The notes beneath the pieces were generated by a model that was given only the letters and a program-made list of their open reading frames with translations, was not told the DNA's origin and did not search any database. A stretch of DNA of 64,000 nucleotides, taken from positions 1 to 64,000 of the forward strand of contig NZ_QKVL01000015.1 of assembly GCF_003231275.1 (NCBI RefSeq), given 5' to 3'. The first letter of the stretch is position 1, and each line of letters begins with the position of its first letter. Made by a program: the position numbers and the translations under genes. Source of the stretch: Pseudomonas huaxiensis. GTDB lineage: Bacteria > Pseudomonadota > Gammaproteobacteria > Pseudomonadales > Pseudomonadaceae. Of the stretch, positions 51,723 through 61,271 are shown one piece after another.

Positions 51723-54161
51723 TCAGGCGGGTTTGACCTCCGCAAGCGCCTGTTCAGCCAGCTCTTTTTCGGCTTCCTTGAGGTCGTCTTCGCTGATCAT
51801 TTCGGCGATCACCCGCAGACGCTCGACCACCCGGGCGTTGACGCTGCCTTCCGGGAACTGGCCATCGGCATCCGGCTCGCCCGCCGGCTCACCCACCAAC
51901 AGGCTCAGGGCTTCATCGGCCTGGCTGACGGCGTAGATGTGGAACTGGCCGTTGCGCACAGCCTGCAGCACCCGCTCATCCAGCATCAGGGTGACGACGT
52001 TGGCTTTCGGAATGATCGCGCCCTGCTCTCCGGTCAGACCGCGGGCCTCGCAGAGTCGGAAGAAGCCTTCGATCTTCTCGTTGACCCCGCCCACCGCCTG
52101 GACTTCACCGAACTGGTTGATCGAGCCGGTAATGGCGAAGCACTGCTTGAGCGGGGTCTTCGACAGCGCCGAAATCAGCGTGCAGGCCTCGCCCAGCGAA
52201 GCGCTGTCACCGTCGACATAGCCGTAGGACTGTTCCAGGGCGATGCTCGCCGAAATCGCCAGCGGGAATTCCTGGGCGTAACGACTGCCCAGGTAACCGG
52301 TAAGGATCATCACACCCTTGGAGTGGATCGGCTGGCCGAGATTGACCTCACGCTCGATGTCGACAATGCCGCTGCCGCCCGGGTACACCGTGGCGGAAAT
52401 CCGCGCCGGCACACCGAAGGCCGAATCGCCCACTTCCAGCACGGTCAGGCCGTTGCACTTGCCTACCGCCGCGCCTTCGGTGTCGATCAGGATGATGCCG
52501 GCCAGCATGTCGTCGAGAATCCGCGCCGAGACCCGCCCGGTACGCGTAGCCTTGGCCTTGAGCGCGCGTTCGATGTGGCCGACGTCGGTCATCTCGTCAT
52601 TGGCCAGGTGGCGAATGAAATCCGCTTCGCTGACCAGCTGGAACAGGTCACCGATCCGCGCCGACAGACGCTTCTGGTTTTCCGCCAGGCGCGCGCTGTA
52701 GGTCGCCAGGCGGGCCACCGCATCGGCGGTCAGCGGCGCCATGCCTTCTTCACTGGTACGGGTTTTCAGCAACTGGGCGAACTGTTCCAGGCTCTCGTTG
52801 TGCATCGGGATCTCTTCGTCGAAATCCACCAGCACGCGGAACATCTCCTGGAAGTCCGGATCATGGTCCTGCAGCGCGTAGTAGAGCTGGCGAGAACCGA
52901 TGATGATGACCTTGACCTGCAGCGGGATCATCTGCGGCGTCAGCGTCACCGTGGCGATGCGGCCCAGCTCGCCCAGCGGCGATTCCATCTTCAGCTTGCG
53001 CGATTGCAGGGCGCGCTTGAGGGCATCCCAGACGAAGGGCTCGCCGAGCATTTTCTCCGCTTCGAGAATCAGGAAACCGCCATTGGCCCGGTGCAGCGCG
53101 CCCGGACGCAGTTGCCGGTAGGTGGTGTACAGCGCGCCTTGGTCGGTGCTGTATTCGATGCGGCCGAACAGGTTGTCGTAGGTCGGGTGCGGCTCGAACA
53201 CCACCGGCGCGCCGCCGCTGGCCGGATGCCCCACCACCAGGCTCGGTGCGTATTGCTCTTCGAGCAGCTTGCGCGCCACGGCGTCGGTCTTGGCGTCATC
53301 CACCAGTTGCTCGACCACGGTGCGCAGCAGGTTGACCTGCATGGCCTGCAGGTAGGCGCAGACCTCAGCGTTTTCCGAGTACTTTTCCGACAGCGGCGCC
53401 AGCAATGGCTGCAGCGCCAGGGTGATGGTTTCTTCGTTGAGCTGGCGCAGTTGGTTGTTCGATTCGCGTTTCCACTGCGGGAGGCTGGCGAGTTCTTCGT
53501 TCAAGCGCTCTTCGAGGATTGCGATGTCTTCGTGGAAACGCTCGCGCTCGGCTTCCGGCAACTGGGCGAACTCCGCTTCGTCCAGCGCCTTGCCGTCGCT
53601 CATCGGGGTGAAAGCGACGTTGGTGCTGTCGCGGTACAGCGCCACATCCTTCTCCAGCGAAGCGCGCTCGATCACGTCCAGCGCACGGTCATAACGCTGG
53701 TTGAACGCACGGTCGATGGCGCTTTTCTTCTGCTGGTAGGACGGGTGCTCGAAGACCGCCGGGAAGGTCGCCAGCAGGTTGTCGATCAGGCCGCCGATGT
53801 CGGCGATGAAGGTGTTCGCGCTGCCGGCGGGCAGTTCCACCGCGCGCGGCTCGCGCAGTTCGTCGAAGTTGCTGACGTAGACCCAGTCCGACGGCGTGTG
53901 CAGGCGCTTGCCTTCGGCTTTCAGGTAGCGTTTGACGAACGAGAAGCGGCCGGTACCCGGCTCGCCCATGACAAATACGTTGTATCCCGGACGTGGCATG
54001 GCGACGCCGAACTGCAAGGCTTCGACCGCACGTTCCTGGCCCAGCACACCGCGAAATGGCTCCAGATCATTGGTTGTGGAGAAGGCGAACTGTTCAGCGG
54101 AAAACGGCCGGGTCAGGGCTTCTGGCGCAAGACGCAGGCTCGCAGCGACAGGATCGGGCAT
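51723..54161 (-). CDS. Lon-like (AAA_32/LonB type) ATP-dependent protease family protein
   Basis: This 812-residue protein has Lon catalytic residues: Ser653 in DGDSASLGE and Lys696 in GGVNEKIEG, spaced by 43 exactly as Ser679/Lys722 of E. coli Lon. The N-terminal AAA region has a P-loop-like sequence GEPGTGRFSF, in which Arg replaces the usual Walker Lys. Long helical segments (AILEERLNEELASLPQWKRE) form an inserted coiled-coil domain. GGFLILEAEKMLGEPF resembles Walker B. It corresponds to the PA4576 type rather than canonical Lon, which is elsewhere in the genome. The substrate is unknown. Confidence 0.9.
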   Translation of the reverse strand: MPDPVAASLRLAPEALTRPFSAEQFAFSTTNDLEPFRGVLGQERAVEALQFGVAMPRPGYNVFVMGEPGTGRFSFVKRYLKAEGKRLHTPSDWVYVSNFDELREPRAVELPAGSANTFIADIGGLIDNLLATFPAVFEHPSYQQKKSAIDRAFNQRYDRALDVIERASLEKDVALYRDSTNVAFTPMSDGKALDEAEFAQLPEAERERFHEDIAILEERLNEELASLPQWKRESNNQLRQLNEETITLALQPLLAPLSEKYSENAEVCAYLQAMQVNLLRTVVEQLVDDAKTDAVARKLLEEQYAPSLVVGHPASGGAPVVFEPHPTYDNLFGRIEYSTDQGALYTTYRQLRPGALHRANGGFLILEAEKMLGEPFVWDALKRALQSRKLKMESPLGELGRIATVTLTPQMIPLQVKVIIIGSRQLYYALQDHDPDFQEMFRVLVDFDEEIPMHNESLEQFAQLLKTRTSEEGMAPLTADAVARLATYSARLAENQKRLSARIGDLFQLVSEADFIRHLANDEMTDVGHIERALKAKATRTGRVSARILDDMLAGIILIDTEGAAVGKCNGLTVLEVGDSAFGVPARISATVYPGGSGIVDIEREVNLGQPIHSKGVMILTGYLGSRYAQEFPLAISASIALEQSYGYVDGDSASLGEACTLISALSKTPLKQCFAITGSINQFGEVQAVGGVNEKIEGFFRLCEARGLTGEQGAIIPKANVVTLMLDERVLQAVRNGQFHIYAVSQADEALSLLVGEPAGEPDADGQFPEGSVNARVVERLRVIAEMISEDDLKEAEKELAEQALAEVKPA

Positions 54162-54434
54162 CGGGCTTCCTTACTTCGGCGGGGCAGATGTCAGCATTCT
54201 GGCGCCGCCCGCGCCCGCGTTGCAAGGCTCTTGGCGCATTTGCCTACAGGGCTGAATGAGCCGTGCACACGTGTGTTAAAGCAATATTTCGCAATTAATC
54301 ACGGAACCGCGGGATCGTGCCTAAACTCTACACTGCGCGGCCGGGTAGATAACCGGACCCGATCTGGCACCGCCAGTGCTGGCAGGCCAGACAACCCTGA
54401 CCTTTGGTTTGCACATCAAAAAGAGAACAAAGCT

Positions 54435-54923
54435 ATGAAACGGATTCTTCTGGGTACTCTGTTCACCGCGGTTTCGATCAACGCCATGGCCCAGGCGCCA
54501 GGCGGTCCGGACTGCGGTTGGGGCAACATGCTGTTCGAAGGCCAACGCGGCACTCCCGCTCACTTCCTCGCATCCACCACCAACGGCACTTCCGGCAACG
54601 CAACCTTCGGCATGACCTCGGGCACCAACGGCTGCTCGACCAACGCTGCGCTGACCTACGGCGGCAAATCCTGGATTGCCATGAACGGCATGATGAACGA
54701 GCTCTCCGAAGACATGGCCAAGGGCCAGGGCGAAGCCCTGACCACCTACGCCGTGGTTCTCGGTGTAGCACCGGAAGACCGCGCGCACTTCGCCGCAGTC
54801 ACCCATCAACACTTCCAGGACATCTTCAAGACCGCGGACGCCACCGCCGAAGACGTCCACACCAACACCCTCGCCGTACTCAAGTCCGACACTCGCCTGG
54901 CCAAGTACGCTACCCCGGCCTAA
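54435..54923 (+). CDS. Secreted DUF3015 protein
   Basis: This 162-residue protein has a signal peptide MKRILLGTLFTAVSINAMA cleaved at AQA. The mature part starts PGGPDCGWGNMLFEGQRGTP and continues HFLASTTNGTSGNATFGMTS, matching the DUF3015 pattern with Cys residues (PDCGWG, TNGCSTN). It is probably periplasmic; the function is unknown. It is divergent from the Lon-like gene, and its upstream region 54162-54434 holds no other gene. Confidence 0.85.
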   Translation: MKRILLGTLFTAVSINAMAQAPGGPDCGWGNMLFEGQRGTPAHFLASTTNGTSGNATFGMTSGTNGCSTNAALTYGGKSWIAMNGMMNELSEDMAKGQGEALTTYAVVLGVAPEDRAHFAAVTHQHFQDIFKTADATAEDVHTNTLAVLKSDTRLAKYATPA

Positions 54924-54933
54924 GCAGCGTCAC

Positions 54934-54959
54934 CCCGCCCCTCACCGGGGCGGGTTGTT
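54934..54959 (+). terminator. Terminator of the DUF3015 gene
   Basis: CCCGCCCC (54934-54941) and GGGGCGGG (54947-54954) form a perfect stem with a TCACC loop, followed by TTGTT. Confidence 0.8.
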
Positions 54960-54996
54960 CATCCCATTCGGCTTCATTCAGACGTAGTTGCCCGAC

Positions 54997-56850
54997 ATGC
55001 TCAAACGCCTTGCCTACCTGGCGCTCTGTGCCTGCGCCCCGCTGCACGCCGCACCTTTCATGGACGATTCGCGCCTGCAACGGCTGGCCGCTGATCCCTA
55101 CTGGATCAGCCTTGGCCACTACGAAACAGGCAAGCTCGGAGGCTGGCGCAGCTATGTCGACGACAAGCGTTTCTTCCTCGCCGAAGACGGCGCCCACCAC
55201 CCCGACCGGGAACTGGCGGCCACGTACAAGGCGCTCTATGACCCCGTCAGCAAGGGCGAGCAGCACGCGCAGTGCGTCTTCCCGGCACGCACCCGCTGGC
55301 TGCGCGAGCAACTGCAACTCAATGACCTGCCAGCGCCGGACTGCAAGGAGTATCGGCAGTGGTTCAAGGACGTCTCGCCGCACAGCGCGGTGCTGATTTT
55401 CCCCGCCGCCTACCTGAACAGCCCGTCGTCGATGTTCGGCCACACCCTGCTGCGCATCGACCAGGCTGATGTGCAAAGCAACGAGACCGCCCTGCTCAGC
55501 TACGCGGTCAACTTCGGTGCCTATATCGAAGGCAACGACAACAGCATTCTTTATGCCTGGAAGGGCCTGATGGGCGGCTACCCCGGGCTGTTCGCGCTGG
55601 TGCCCTACCAGGAAAAACTGTCCGAGTACCGTAGCCTGGAAAACCGTGACCTCTGGGAGTACCGGCTGAACCTCACGCCCGAGGAAACCGGGCGAATGGT
55701 CGAACACATCTGGGAGCTCAAGCAGATCCGCTTCGACTACTTCTTCTTCGACGAAAACTGCTCCTACCGCCTGCTGGAACTGCTGCAGGTGGCACGCCCG
55801 AGCCTGGACCTGACGTCGCAGTTCCCGCTGACGGCGATCCCGACCGACACAGTCAAGGCGGTCAAACACGCCGGGCTGGTGGAGCGCACCGACTACCGTC
55901 CGTCCCGCGAGCGCGAACTACTGGAACGCGCCGCACCTCTGGAAGAAACCGAGCAACAGCAGGTGTTGGCCCTCGCCGCCGATACCGGCCATCTGCAAAA
56001 CAATGAATTCACCGCCCTGCCCCGTGAACGTCAAGCGCTGGTACAGGATGCCGCCTACCGCCTGGAGCGTTACCGCGCCAACGGCCAGGAGCGTGATCCG
56101 GCACAAGCCAAACGCAGTTTCGAACTGCTGCGCGCAATCAACCGCAATCCACCACCGCCGTTGCAGGTTGAACGCCCCGGACTTCCGGAGGACGGCCATC
56201 AGTCGCGGACCTGGCAACTCGGCGTCGGCACCCGCGAAGACCGCGCCTTCGCCGAATATGGCCTGCGCATGGCCTACCACGACCTCAACGACAACCTCTA
56301 CGGTTTCCCATTGGGCGCGCAGATCGAGATCCTGCAGCTCAAGGTCCGCCAGTACGAGGGCAACGACTGGCAGGTGCAACGCCTCGACCTCGCGACCATT
56401 CGCTCGCTGACCCCGCGCAACGACCTGTTGCAGCCCTGGTCATGGCAGGTGGCGGGCGGCCTGGAGCGGGTGCCAGGCAAGCATGACGATGAAGTGCTGG
56501 TCAGCCATGTCAACGGCGGCGCCGGCGGCACCTGGGCATTGACCGACGAGATGCTCGGTTTCGCCCTCGGCACGGTGCGGGTCGAACACCACAACGACTT
56601 CTCCCAGTTCATCGCACCCGCGGCGGGCTTCAACACCGGGCTGCTATGGCGCAACGGGCTGGGCAACCTGAGCGTTGAGGCCAAAGGTGATTACTTCATC
56701 AACGGCGAAGTGCGGCGCAGCCTGAGCCTGAACCAGCAGTGGGAACTGAGCGACAGCCTGGGCCTGCGCCTGAGCGCCAAGCGCGAGTTCAGCCAACTGG
56801 CGACGGCGCAGAACGAAGTGATGCTGGAATTGAAGTGGTACAACTACTGA
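54997..56850 (+). CDS. DUF4105 (Lnb N-terminal domain-like) periplasmic / outer-membrane protein
   Basis: This 617-residue protein has a short signal peptide (LKRLAYLALCACAPLHA, cut near APF). The DUF4105 region covers about residues 110-280, with CVFPARTRWL and FPAAYLNSPSSMFGHTLLRI (a conserved Ser/His-bearing segment). YAVNFGAYIEGNDNSILYAW and FDYFFFDENCSYRLLELL (a DENCS Cys motif) follow. These Ser, His and Cys residues recall the thiol acyltransferase-like active site of Lnb. The C-terminal third has beta-strand patterns (LGVGTREDRAFAEYGLRMAY; EVMLELKWYNY) resembling an outer-membrane barrel. ATG 54997 is preferred to TTG 54988. The function is not established. Confidence 0.8.
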   Translation: MLKRLAYLALCACAPLHAAPFMDDSRLQRLAADPYWISLGHYETGKLGGWRSYVDDKRFFLAEDGAHHPDRELAATYKALYDPVSKGEQHAQCVFPARTRWLREQLQLNDLPAPDCKEYRQWFKDVSPHSAVLIFPAAYLNSPSSMFGHTLLRIDQADVQSNETALLSYAVNFGAYIEGNDNSILYAWKGLMGGYPGLFALVPYQEKLSEYRSLENRDLWEYRLNLTPEETGRMVEHIWELKQIRFDYFFFDENCSYRLLELLQVARPSLDLTSQFPLTAIPTDTVKAVKHAGLVERTDYRPSRERELLERAAPLEETEQQQVLALAADTGHLQNNEFTALPRERQALVQDAAYRLERYRANGQERDPAQAKRSFELLRAINRNPPPPLQVERPGLPEDGHQSRTWQLGVGTREDRAFAEYGLRMAYHDLNDNLYGFPLGAQIEILQLKVRQYEGNDWQVQRLDLATIRSLTPRNDLLQPWSWQVAGGLERVPGKHDDEVLVSHVNGGAGGTWALTDEMLGFALGTVRVEHHNDFSQFIAPAAGFNTGLLWRNGLGNLSVEAKGDYFINGEVRRSLSLNQQWELSDSLGLRLSAKREFSQLATAQNEVMLELKWYNY

Positions 56851-56993
56851 GCCCTTGAGGGCCTCATCGCTGCGGTTCGGCGCCCCGACAAGTCAGCGAT
56901 TGGCCCGCAACGCCTGCAACAGTTTCACGGCCTTTTGACAGCACACTGACATTCCCCCTCCTAGACTTTCCTTATCTTGTGGAGAGTCTTGTC

Positions 56994-57341
56994 ATGCGGC
57001 GGTACTGGCTGTGTTTTCTGTTGTTACTGGCGGGTTGCGAATCAACCCATCAGCAATTGATCAATCAGGGTTATCCAGCGCCCTACGCCGATGGCTTCCA
57101 GGATGGCTGCAGCAGCGGCCGCCAGGCTGCGGGCGTGATGGCTGGGGATTTTCGCAAGGATGTCCCGCGCTACCTGCACAACCACCAGTATGAATCCGGC
57201 TGGGACGACGGCTTCCGCCAATGCCAGGCGATGCAGCAGAACCAGGAGCAACAGAACTACTACAACCGCCACTGGGACGAGCGCGAAGAACAATGGCAAC
57301 ACGAAAAGGACCGCGATGCCGCGCGCGCCTATCGACGCTGA
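56994..57341 (+). CDS. Predicted lipoprotein of unknown function
   Basis: This 115-residue protein has a lipobox LLLLAGC ending at Cys near residue 15. The mature part has GYPAPYADGFQDGCSSGRQA and a similar second block YESGWDDGFRQCQ, suggesting an internal repeat of a GxxDGxxxC unit. The C-terminus is a highly charged, Gln- and Glu-rich helix (EREEQWQHEKDRDAARAYRR). ATG 56994 with GGAGAG 7 bases upstream is preferred to GTG 56979. It should be anchored in the outer membrane. Confidence 0.8.
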   Translation: MRRYWLCFLLLLAGCESTHQQLINQGYPAPYADGFQDGCSSGRQAAGVMAGDFRKDVPRYLHNHQYESGWDDGFRQCQAMQQNQEQQNYYNRHWDEREEQWQHEKDRDAARAYRR

Positions 57342-57411
57342 AAGGTCGCCTGTGGATAACCATTGAAACCACGGGCCTGTCAGCATGGTCTTCTGGCAAA
57401 GGAGACCCTTC

Positions 57412-57915
57412 ATGAGCCGTGCATTCGTCAACGAAGACCAGGCCGCCGCCCAGGCCAGCCAACCGGTGGAGCGCAAGGTCAGCGACCAGCCCAACTACGT
57501 CACCGCCCAAGGCCTGGCGCACCTGCAGCAGCGGGTGGCGCACCTCAATCGTCTACGCAGCGAACTGCTCGCCCAGGGTGAGCAGGCGGATAAACAGCGC
57601 ATGGCCGATATCGAACGCGACTTGCGCTATTTCAACGCAAGGCAACACAGCGCCCAGGTGGTGCCACCGGCGTTATCGCGCGACAAGGTACAGATCGGCA
57701 GCCGGGTGACCTACCTCGACGAGCAGGACCGGGAACACAAGGTGCAACTGGTGGGAGAAGATCAGGCCGACATCGCTGCCGGCCTGATCAACTGGGGTTC
57801 CCCGCTAGGCCGGGCGCTGCTGGGGGCAGGCCCGGGTGACGAGGTGGTATGGCGACGGCCTGTGGGTGATCAGTCGATCGAGGTCATCGCCATCGAGCCG
57901 GAGCCCGATGCTTAG
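57412..57915 (+). CDS. GreA/GreB-family transcription elongation factor
   Basis: This 167-residue protein has a short N-terminal tail, then a coiled-coil finger at about residues 25-75 (YVTAQGLAHLQQRVAHLNRL; DIERDLRYFNARQHSAQVV). The C-terminal GreA/GreB fold covers about 90-165 (RDKVQIGSRVTYLDEQDREH; INWGSPLGRALLGAGPGDEV). The finger tip lacks a clear DxxE acidic pair, so it may lack transcript-cleavage activity, as in Rnk- or Gfh1-like relatives. AGGAGA lies about 6 bases before the ATG. Its TAG stop overlaps the convergent gdhA stop by 4 bp. Confidence 0.8.
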   Translation: MSRAFVNEDQAAAQASQPVERKVSDQPNYVTAQGLAHLQQRVAHLNRLRSELLAQGEQADKQRMADIERDLRYFNARQHSAQVVPPALSRDKVQIGSRVTYLDEQDREHKVQLVGEDQADIAAGLINWGSPLGRALLGAGPGDEVVWRRPVGDQSIEVIAIEPEPDA

Positions 57916-59249
57916 ACCACGCCTTGAGCCAGCATGGCGTCGGCGACTTTCACGAAGCCGGCGATGTTGGCGCCTTTGACGTAGTTGATGCGGCCGTTTT
58001 CTTCACCGTAGTGAACGCAGGCGTGGTGGATCGACTGCATGATGTTGTGCAGCTTGCTGTCCACTTCACCGGCGGTCCACAGCAGACGCATGGCGTTCTG
58101 CGACATTTCCAGACCGCTGACCGCGACGCCACCGGCGTTGGAGGCCTTGCCCGGAGCGAAGAGCGTACCGGCTTCGATGAACAGGTCTACCGCTTCCAGC
58201 GTGGTCGGCATGTTCGCGCCTTCGGCTACACAGATGCAGCCGTTGGCCAGCAGGGCGCGAGCGTCTTCCAGGTCCAGCTCGTTCTGGGTCGCGCAAGGCA
58301 GCGCGATGTCGCACGGCAGGGTCCATGGGCGCTGGCCGGCACGGAATTCCAGACCGTACTGGGTAGCCAGTTCGCTCAGGCGGCCGCGCTTGACGTTTTT
58401 CAGCTCCATCAGCGCGTCCCACTGTTCGTCGGTCAGGCCGGATTCAGCGAACAGCGTGCCTTCGGAGTCCGACAGCGAGATCACTTTGCCGCCCAGGTCC
58501 ATGACCTTGCGCGCGGCGTACTGGGCGACGTTGCCCGAGCCGGAGATGGCTACGCGGCGGCCGTCGATGCGCTTGTCTTCACGCTTGAGCATTTCTTCGG
58601 CGAAGTACACGCAGCCGTAGCCGGTGGCTTCCGGGCGAATCAGGCTGCCGCCGTAGTTCATGCCTTTGCCGGTCAGCACTGAGGTGAACTGGTTGGCCAG
58701 GCGCTTGTACTGGCCGAACATGAAGCCGATTTCCCGCGCGCCCACACCGATATCGCCAGCAGGAACATCGAGGTCAGCACCGATGTGACGGTACAGCTCG
58801 CTCATGAACGCCTGGCAGAAGCGCATGACTTCCGCGTCGCTCTTGCCCTTCGGATCGAAGTCCGAGCCGCCCTTGCCGCCGCCCATGGGCAGCGAGGTCA
58901 GGGAGTTCTTGAACACTTGTTCGAAGGCGAGGAATTTCAGAACGCCGATGTTCACCGACGGGTGGAAGCGCAGGCCGCCCTTGTACGGGCCGATGGCGCT
59001 GCTCATCTGGATGCGGTAGCCGCGGTTGACCTGGACCTTGCCGTTGTCATCGACCCAGGAAACGCGGAACAGAATGGCGCGCTCAGGCTCGACCATACGT
59101 TCGAGGATGCCGGCTTCGAGGTAACGCGGGTTGGCTTCGAGGAAGGGCCAGAGGCTACGCAGGACTTCTTCCACTGCCTGGTGGAATTCGGGTTGGGCGG
59201 GATCGCGTTGCTTCAGACGTGCGAGGAAGTGGTCGACAGATTCGATCAT
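57912..59249 (-). CDS. gdhA: NADP-specific glutamate dehydrogenase GdhA
   Basis: This 445-residue enzyme aminates 2-oxoglutarate with NADPH. The substrate-binding domain shows YKGGLRFHPSVN, the active-site Lys region PMGGGKGGSDFDPKGKSDAE and DVPAGDIGVGAREIGFMFGQ. The nucleotide domain contains ISGSGNVAQYAARKVMDLGG. ATG 59249 is the family start; the open frame extends upstream but is unrelated. The leader contains a short ATG-TCT-ACT out-of-frame start 10 bases upstream, unlikely to matter. It is convergent with the Gre-like gene, and a REPIN lies upstream. Confidence 0.97.
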   Translation of the reverse strand: MIESVDHFLARLKQRDPAQPEFHQAVEEVLRSLWPFLEANPRYLEAGILERMVEPERAILFRVSWVDDNGKVQVNRGYRIQMSSAIGPYKGGLRFHPSVNIGVLKFLAFEQVFKNSLTSLPMGGGKGGSDFDPKGKSDAEVMRFCQAFMSELYRHIGADLDVPAGDIGVGAREIGFMFGQYKRLANQFTSVLTGKGMNYGGSLIRPEATGYGCVYFAEEMLKREDKRIDGRRVAISGSGNVAQYAARKVMDLGGKVISLSDSEGTLFAESGLTDEQWDALMELKNVKRGRLSELATQYGLEFRAGQRPWTLPCDIALPCATQNELDLEDARALLANGCICVAEGANMPTTLEAVDLFIEAGTLFAPGKASNAGGVAVSGLEMSQNAMRLLWTAGEVDSKLHNIMQSIHHACVHYGEENGRINYVKGANIAGFVKVADAMLAQGVV

Positions 59250-59393
59250 GAGTAGACATCTCACCGAGGGAGTTGGACTTTTTGGTTTTTTCGGGACTTT
59301 ACCAAGAAGCAATCGCACTGGAACAGGGCAAAATGTCGTTTTTATGAAATTATTTGGTGCATTTCTATAAGTGTATACACCGCAGGATGGTCG

Positions 59394-59474
59394 AATCGCT
59401 GGCAAGCCAGCTCCCACAGGCGGCGCTGCAGGCCACACGAATAGTGCTTTGTGGGAGCTGGCTTGCCAGCGATT
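59394..59474. repeat. REPIN upstream of gdhA
   Basis: AATCGCTGGCAAGCCAGCTC and onward (59394-59418) is exactly repeated in inverse orientation at 59450-59474. The 31-bp spacer has CG-rich palindromic parts. It fills part of the 59250-59551 gap between gdhA and the ettA terminator. Confidence 0.85.
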
Positions 59475-59503
59475 AGGGCCAATAGGGAACTCGAATTCAA
59501 GGC

Positions 59504-59531
59504 ACAAAAATGGGGCCTTGAAGGCCCCATT
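59504..59531 (-). terminator. Terminator of ettA
   Basis: AATGGGGCCTT (59509-59519) and AAGGCCCCATT (59521-59531) form an 11-bp stem. TTTTTG follows on the minus strand. Confidence 0.85.
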
Positions 59532-59551
59532 CCTGTGCATCAATTACCGGC

Positions 59552-61219
59552 TCACTGAGCCAGCTTCTTGTGCCGTACGCGGTGCGGTTGCGCCGCTGCT
59601 TCGCCAAGACGCTTCTTGCGGTCGGCTTCGTACTCGGTGTAGTTGCCTTCGAAGAACACAGCTTGCGAGTCGTCTTCGTACGCCAGGATGTGAGTCGCGA
59701 CGCGGTCCAGGAACCAGCGATCGTGAGAGATCACAATGGCGGCGCCCGGGAAGTCCAGCAGGGCTTCCTCCAGCGAACGCAGGGTTTCCACGTCCAGGTC
59801 GTTGGACGGTTCGTCGAGCAGCAGGACGTTGGCGCCCTCTTTCAGGGTCAGCGCCAGGTGCAGACGGCCACGCTCACCACCGGAGAGGTCCTTGACGAAC
59901 TTCTGCTGGTCGCCGCCCTTGAAGTTGAAGCGGCCCACGTAGGTACGCGACGGGATCTCGTAGTTGCCGATGCGAATCTGGTCGGAACCGTCGGAGATCT
60001 GCTGGAACACGGTCTTGTTGCCGTCCAGGTCGTCACGGCTCTGGTCAACGCAGGCCAGTTGCACGGTTTCACCGATCGAGATGCTGCCCGAGTCCGGTTG
60101 TTCCTTGCCCATCAGCATGCGGAACAGGGTCGATTTACCTGCGCCGTTACCACCGATTACGCCGACGATCGCGCCTTTTGGCATGACGAACGACAGGTTG
60201 TCGATCAGCACGCGGTCGCCGTAGCCTTTGCTGACGTTCTTGAACTCGATGACATTGTCACCGAGGCGAGGACCGGCCGGGATATAGATCTCGTTGGTCT
60301 CGCTGCGCTTCTGGAATTCCTGCGATTGCATTTCTTCGAAGCGTTGCAGACGGGCCTTGGACTTGGACTGGCGGGCCTTGGCGCCTTTGCGCACCCACTC
60401 CAGTTCTTCCTTCATGGCCTTTTCGTGAGCCGACTGCTGCTTGGACTCCTGGGCCAGACGGTCGGATTTGGCTTCCAGCCAGCCAGAGTAGTTACCCTCG
60501 TAAGGGATACCGGCGCCGCGGTCGAGTTCGAGGATCCAGCCAGCAACGTTGTCCAGGAAGTAACGGTCGTGGGTGATCGCGACCACAGTGCCCGGGAAGT
60601 CGTGGAGGAAGTGCTCCAGCCAGGCGACGGAATCGGCGTCCAGGTGGTTGGTGGGTTCGTCGAGAAGCAGCATGTCCGGTGCGGACAGCAGCAGGCGGCA
60701 CAGGGCCACGCGGCGTTTTTCACCACCGGAGAGGTGCTCGACCTTGGCGTCCCAGGCCGGCAGACGCAGCGCGTCGGCGGCGACTTCCAGTTGGCGCTCC
60801 AGGTTGTGACCGTCGCTGGCCTGCAGGATGGCTTCCAGCTTGGCCTGTTCGGCGGCCAACTTGTCGAAGTCGGCATCCGGTTCGGCGTAGGCGGCGTAGA
60901 CCTCGTCCAGGCGGGCCTGGGCGTTCTTGATCACGCTGACCGCTTCTTCGACCACTTCACGTACGGTCTTGGCCGGATCCAGTTGCGGTTCCTGCGGCAG
61001 GTAACCGACGTTCAGTTCCGGCATCGGACGGGCTTCGCCGTCGAACTCGGTGTCGACGCCAGCCATGATTTTCAGCAGGGTGGATTTACCCGAACCGTTC
61101 AGGCCGAGCACGCCGATCTTGGCGCCGGGGAAGAACGACAGGGAGATGTTCTTGAGGATTTCACGCTTGGGCGGAACAACTTTGCTCAGCCGGTGCATGG
61201 TGTAAACGTATTGAGCCAA
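59552..61219 (-). CDS. ettA: Energy-dependent translational throttle protein EttA (ABC-F)
   Basis: This 555-residue protein, the exact length of E. coli EttA, has two ABC domains. The first has Walker [10 protein letters not shown], signature LSGGEKRR and Walker [12 protein letters not shown]. The second has Walker [10 protein letters not shown], signature LSGGERGR and [12 protein letters not shown] basic linker between them ([20 protein letters not shown]) reaches the ribosomal E site. It gates the start of translation elongation according to the ATP/ADP level. The TTG start at 61219 has GAGGT 8 bases upstream and gives the family N-terminus [14 protein letters not shown] terminator-like hairpin lies in its leader. 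Confidence 0.96.
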   Translation of the reverse strand: MAQYVYTMHRLSKVVPPKREILKNISLSFFPGAKIGVLGLNGSGKSTLLKIMAGVDTEFDGEARPMPELNVGYLPQEPQLDPAKTVREVVEEAVSVIKNAQARLDEVYAAYAEPDADFDKLAAEQAKLEAILQASDGHNLERQLEVAADALRLPAWDAKVEHLSGGEKRRVALCRLLLSAPDMLLLDEPTNHLDADSVAWLEHFLHDFPGTVVAITHDRYFLDNVAGWILELDRGAGIPYEGNYSGWLEAKSDRLAQESKQQSAHEKAMKEELEWVRKGAKARQSKSKARLQRFEEMQSQEFQKRSETNEIYIPAGPRLGDNVIEFKNVSKGYGDRVLIDNLSFVMPKGAIVGVIGGNGAGKSTLFRMLMGKEQPDSGSISIGETVQLACVDQSRDDLDGNKTVFQQISDGSDQIRIGNYEIPSRTYVGRFNFKGGDQQKFVKDLSGGERGRLHLALTLKEGANVLLLDEPSNDLDVETLRSLEEALLDFPGAAIVISHDRWFLDRVATHILAYEDDSQAVFFEGNYTEYEADRKKRLGEAAAQPHRVRHKKLAQ

Positions 61220-61244
61220 AATGCGGACCTCGCTCGAATCGTTG

Positions 61245-61271
61245 GAAAAGCCCCGTCGCCAGGACAGGGCT
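61245..61271 (-). terminator. Terminator-like hairpin in the ettA leader
   Basis: AGCCCCGTC (61249-61257) and GACAGGGCT (61263-61271) form a 9-bp stem (one wobble pair) with a GCCAG loop, followed by TTTTCC on the minus strand. It lies 26 bp before the ettA start and may attenuate ettA or end a separate upstream transcript. The rest of the 61220-61645 gap has no recognised gene. Confidence 0.6.

Noticed and set aside
51714-54923. A 1069-codon plus-strand open frame
   Set aside because: Most of it is antisense to the Lon-like protease; only its last 163 codons are the real DUF3015 gene, which has its own start and signal peptide at 54435.
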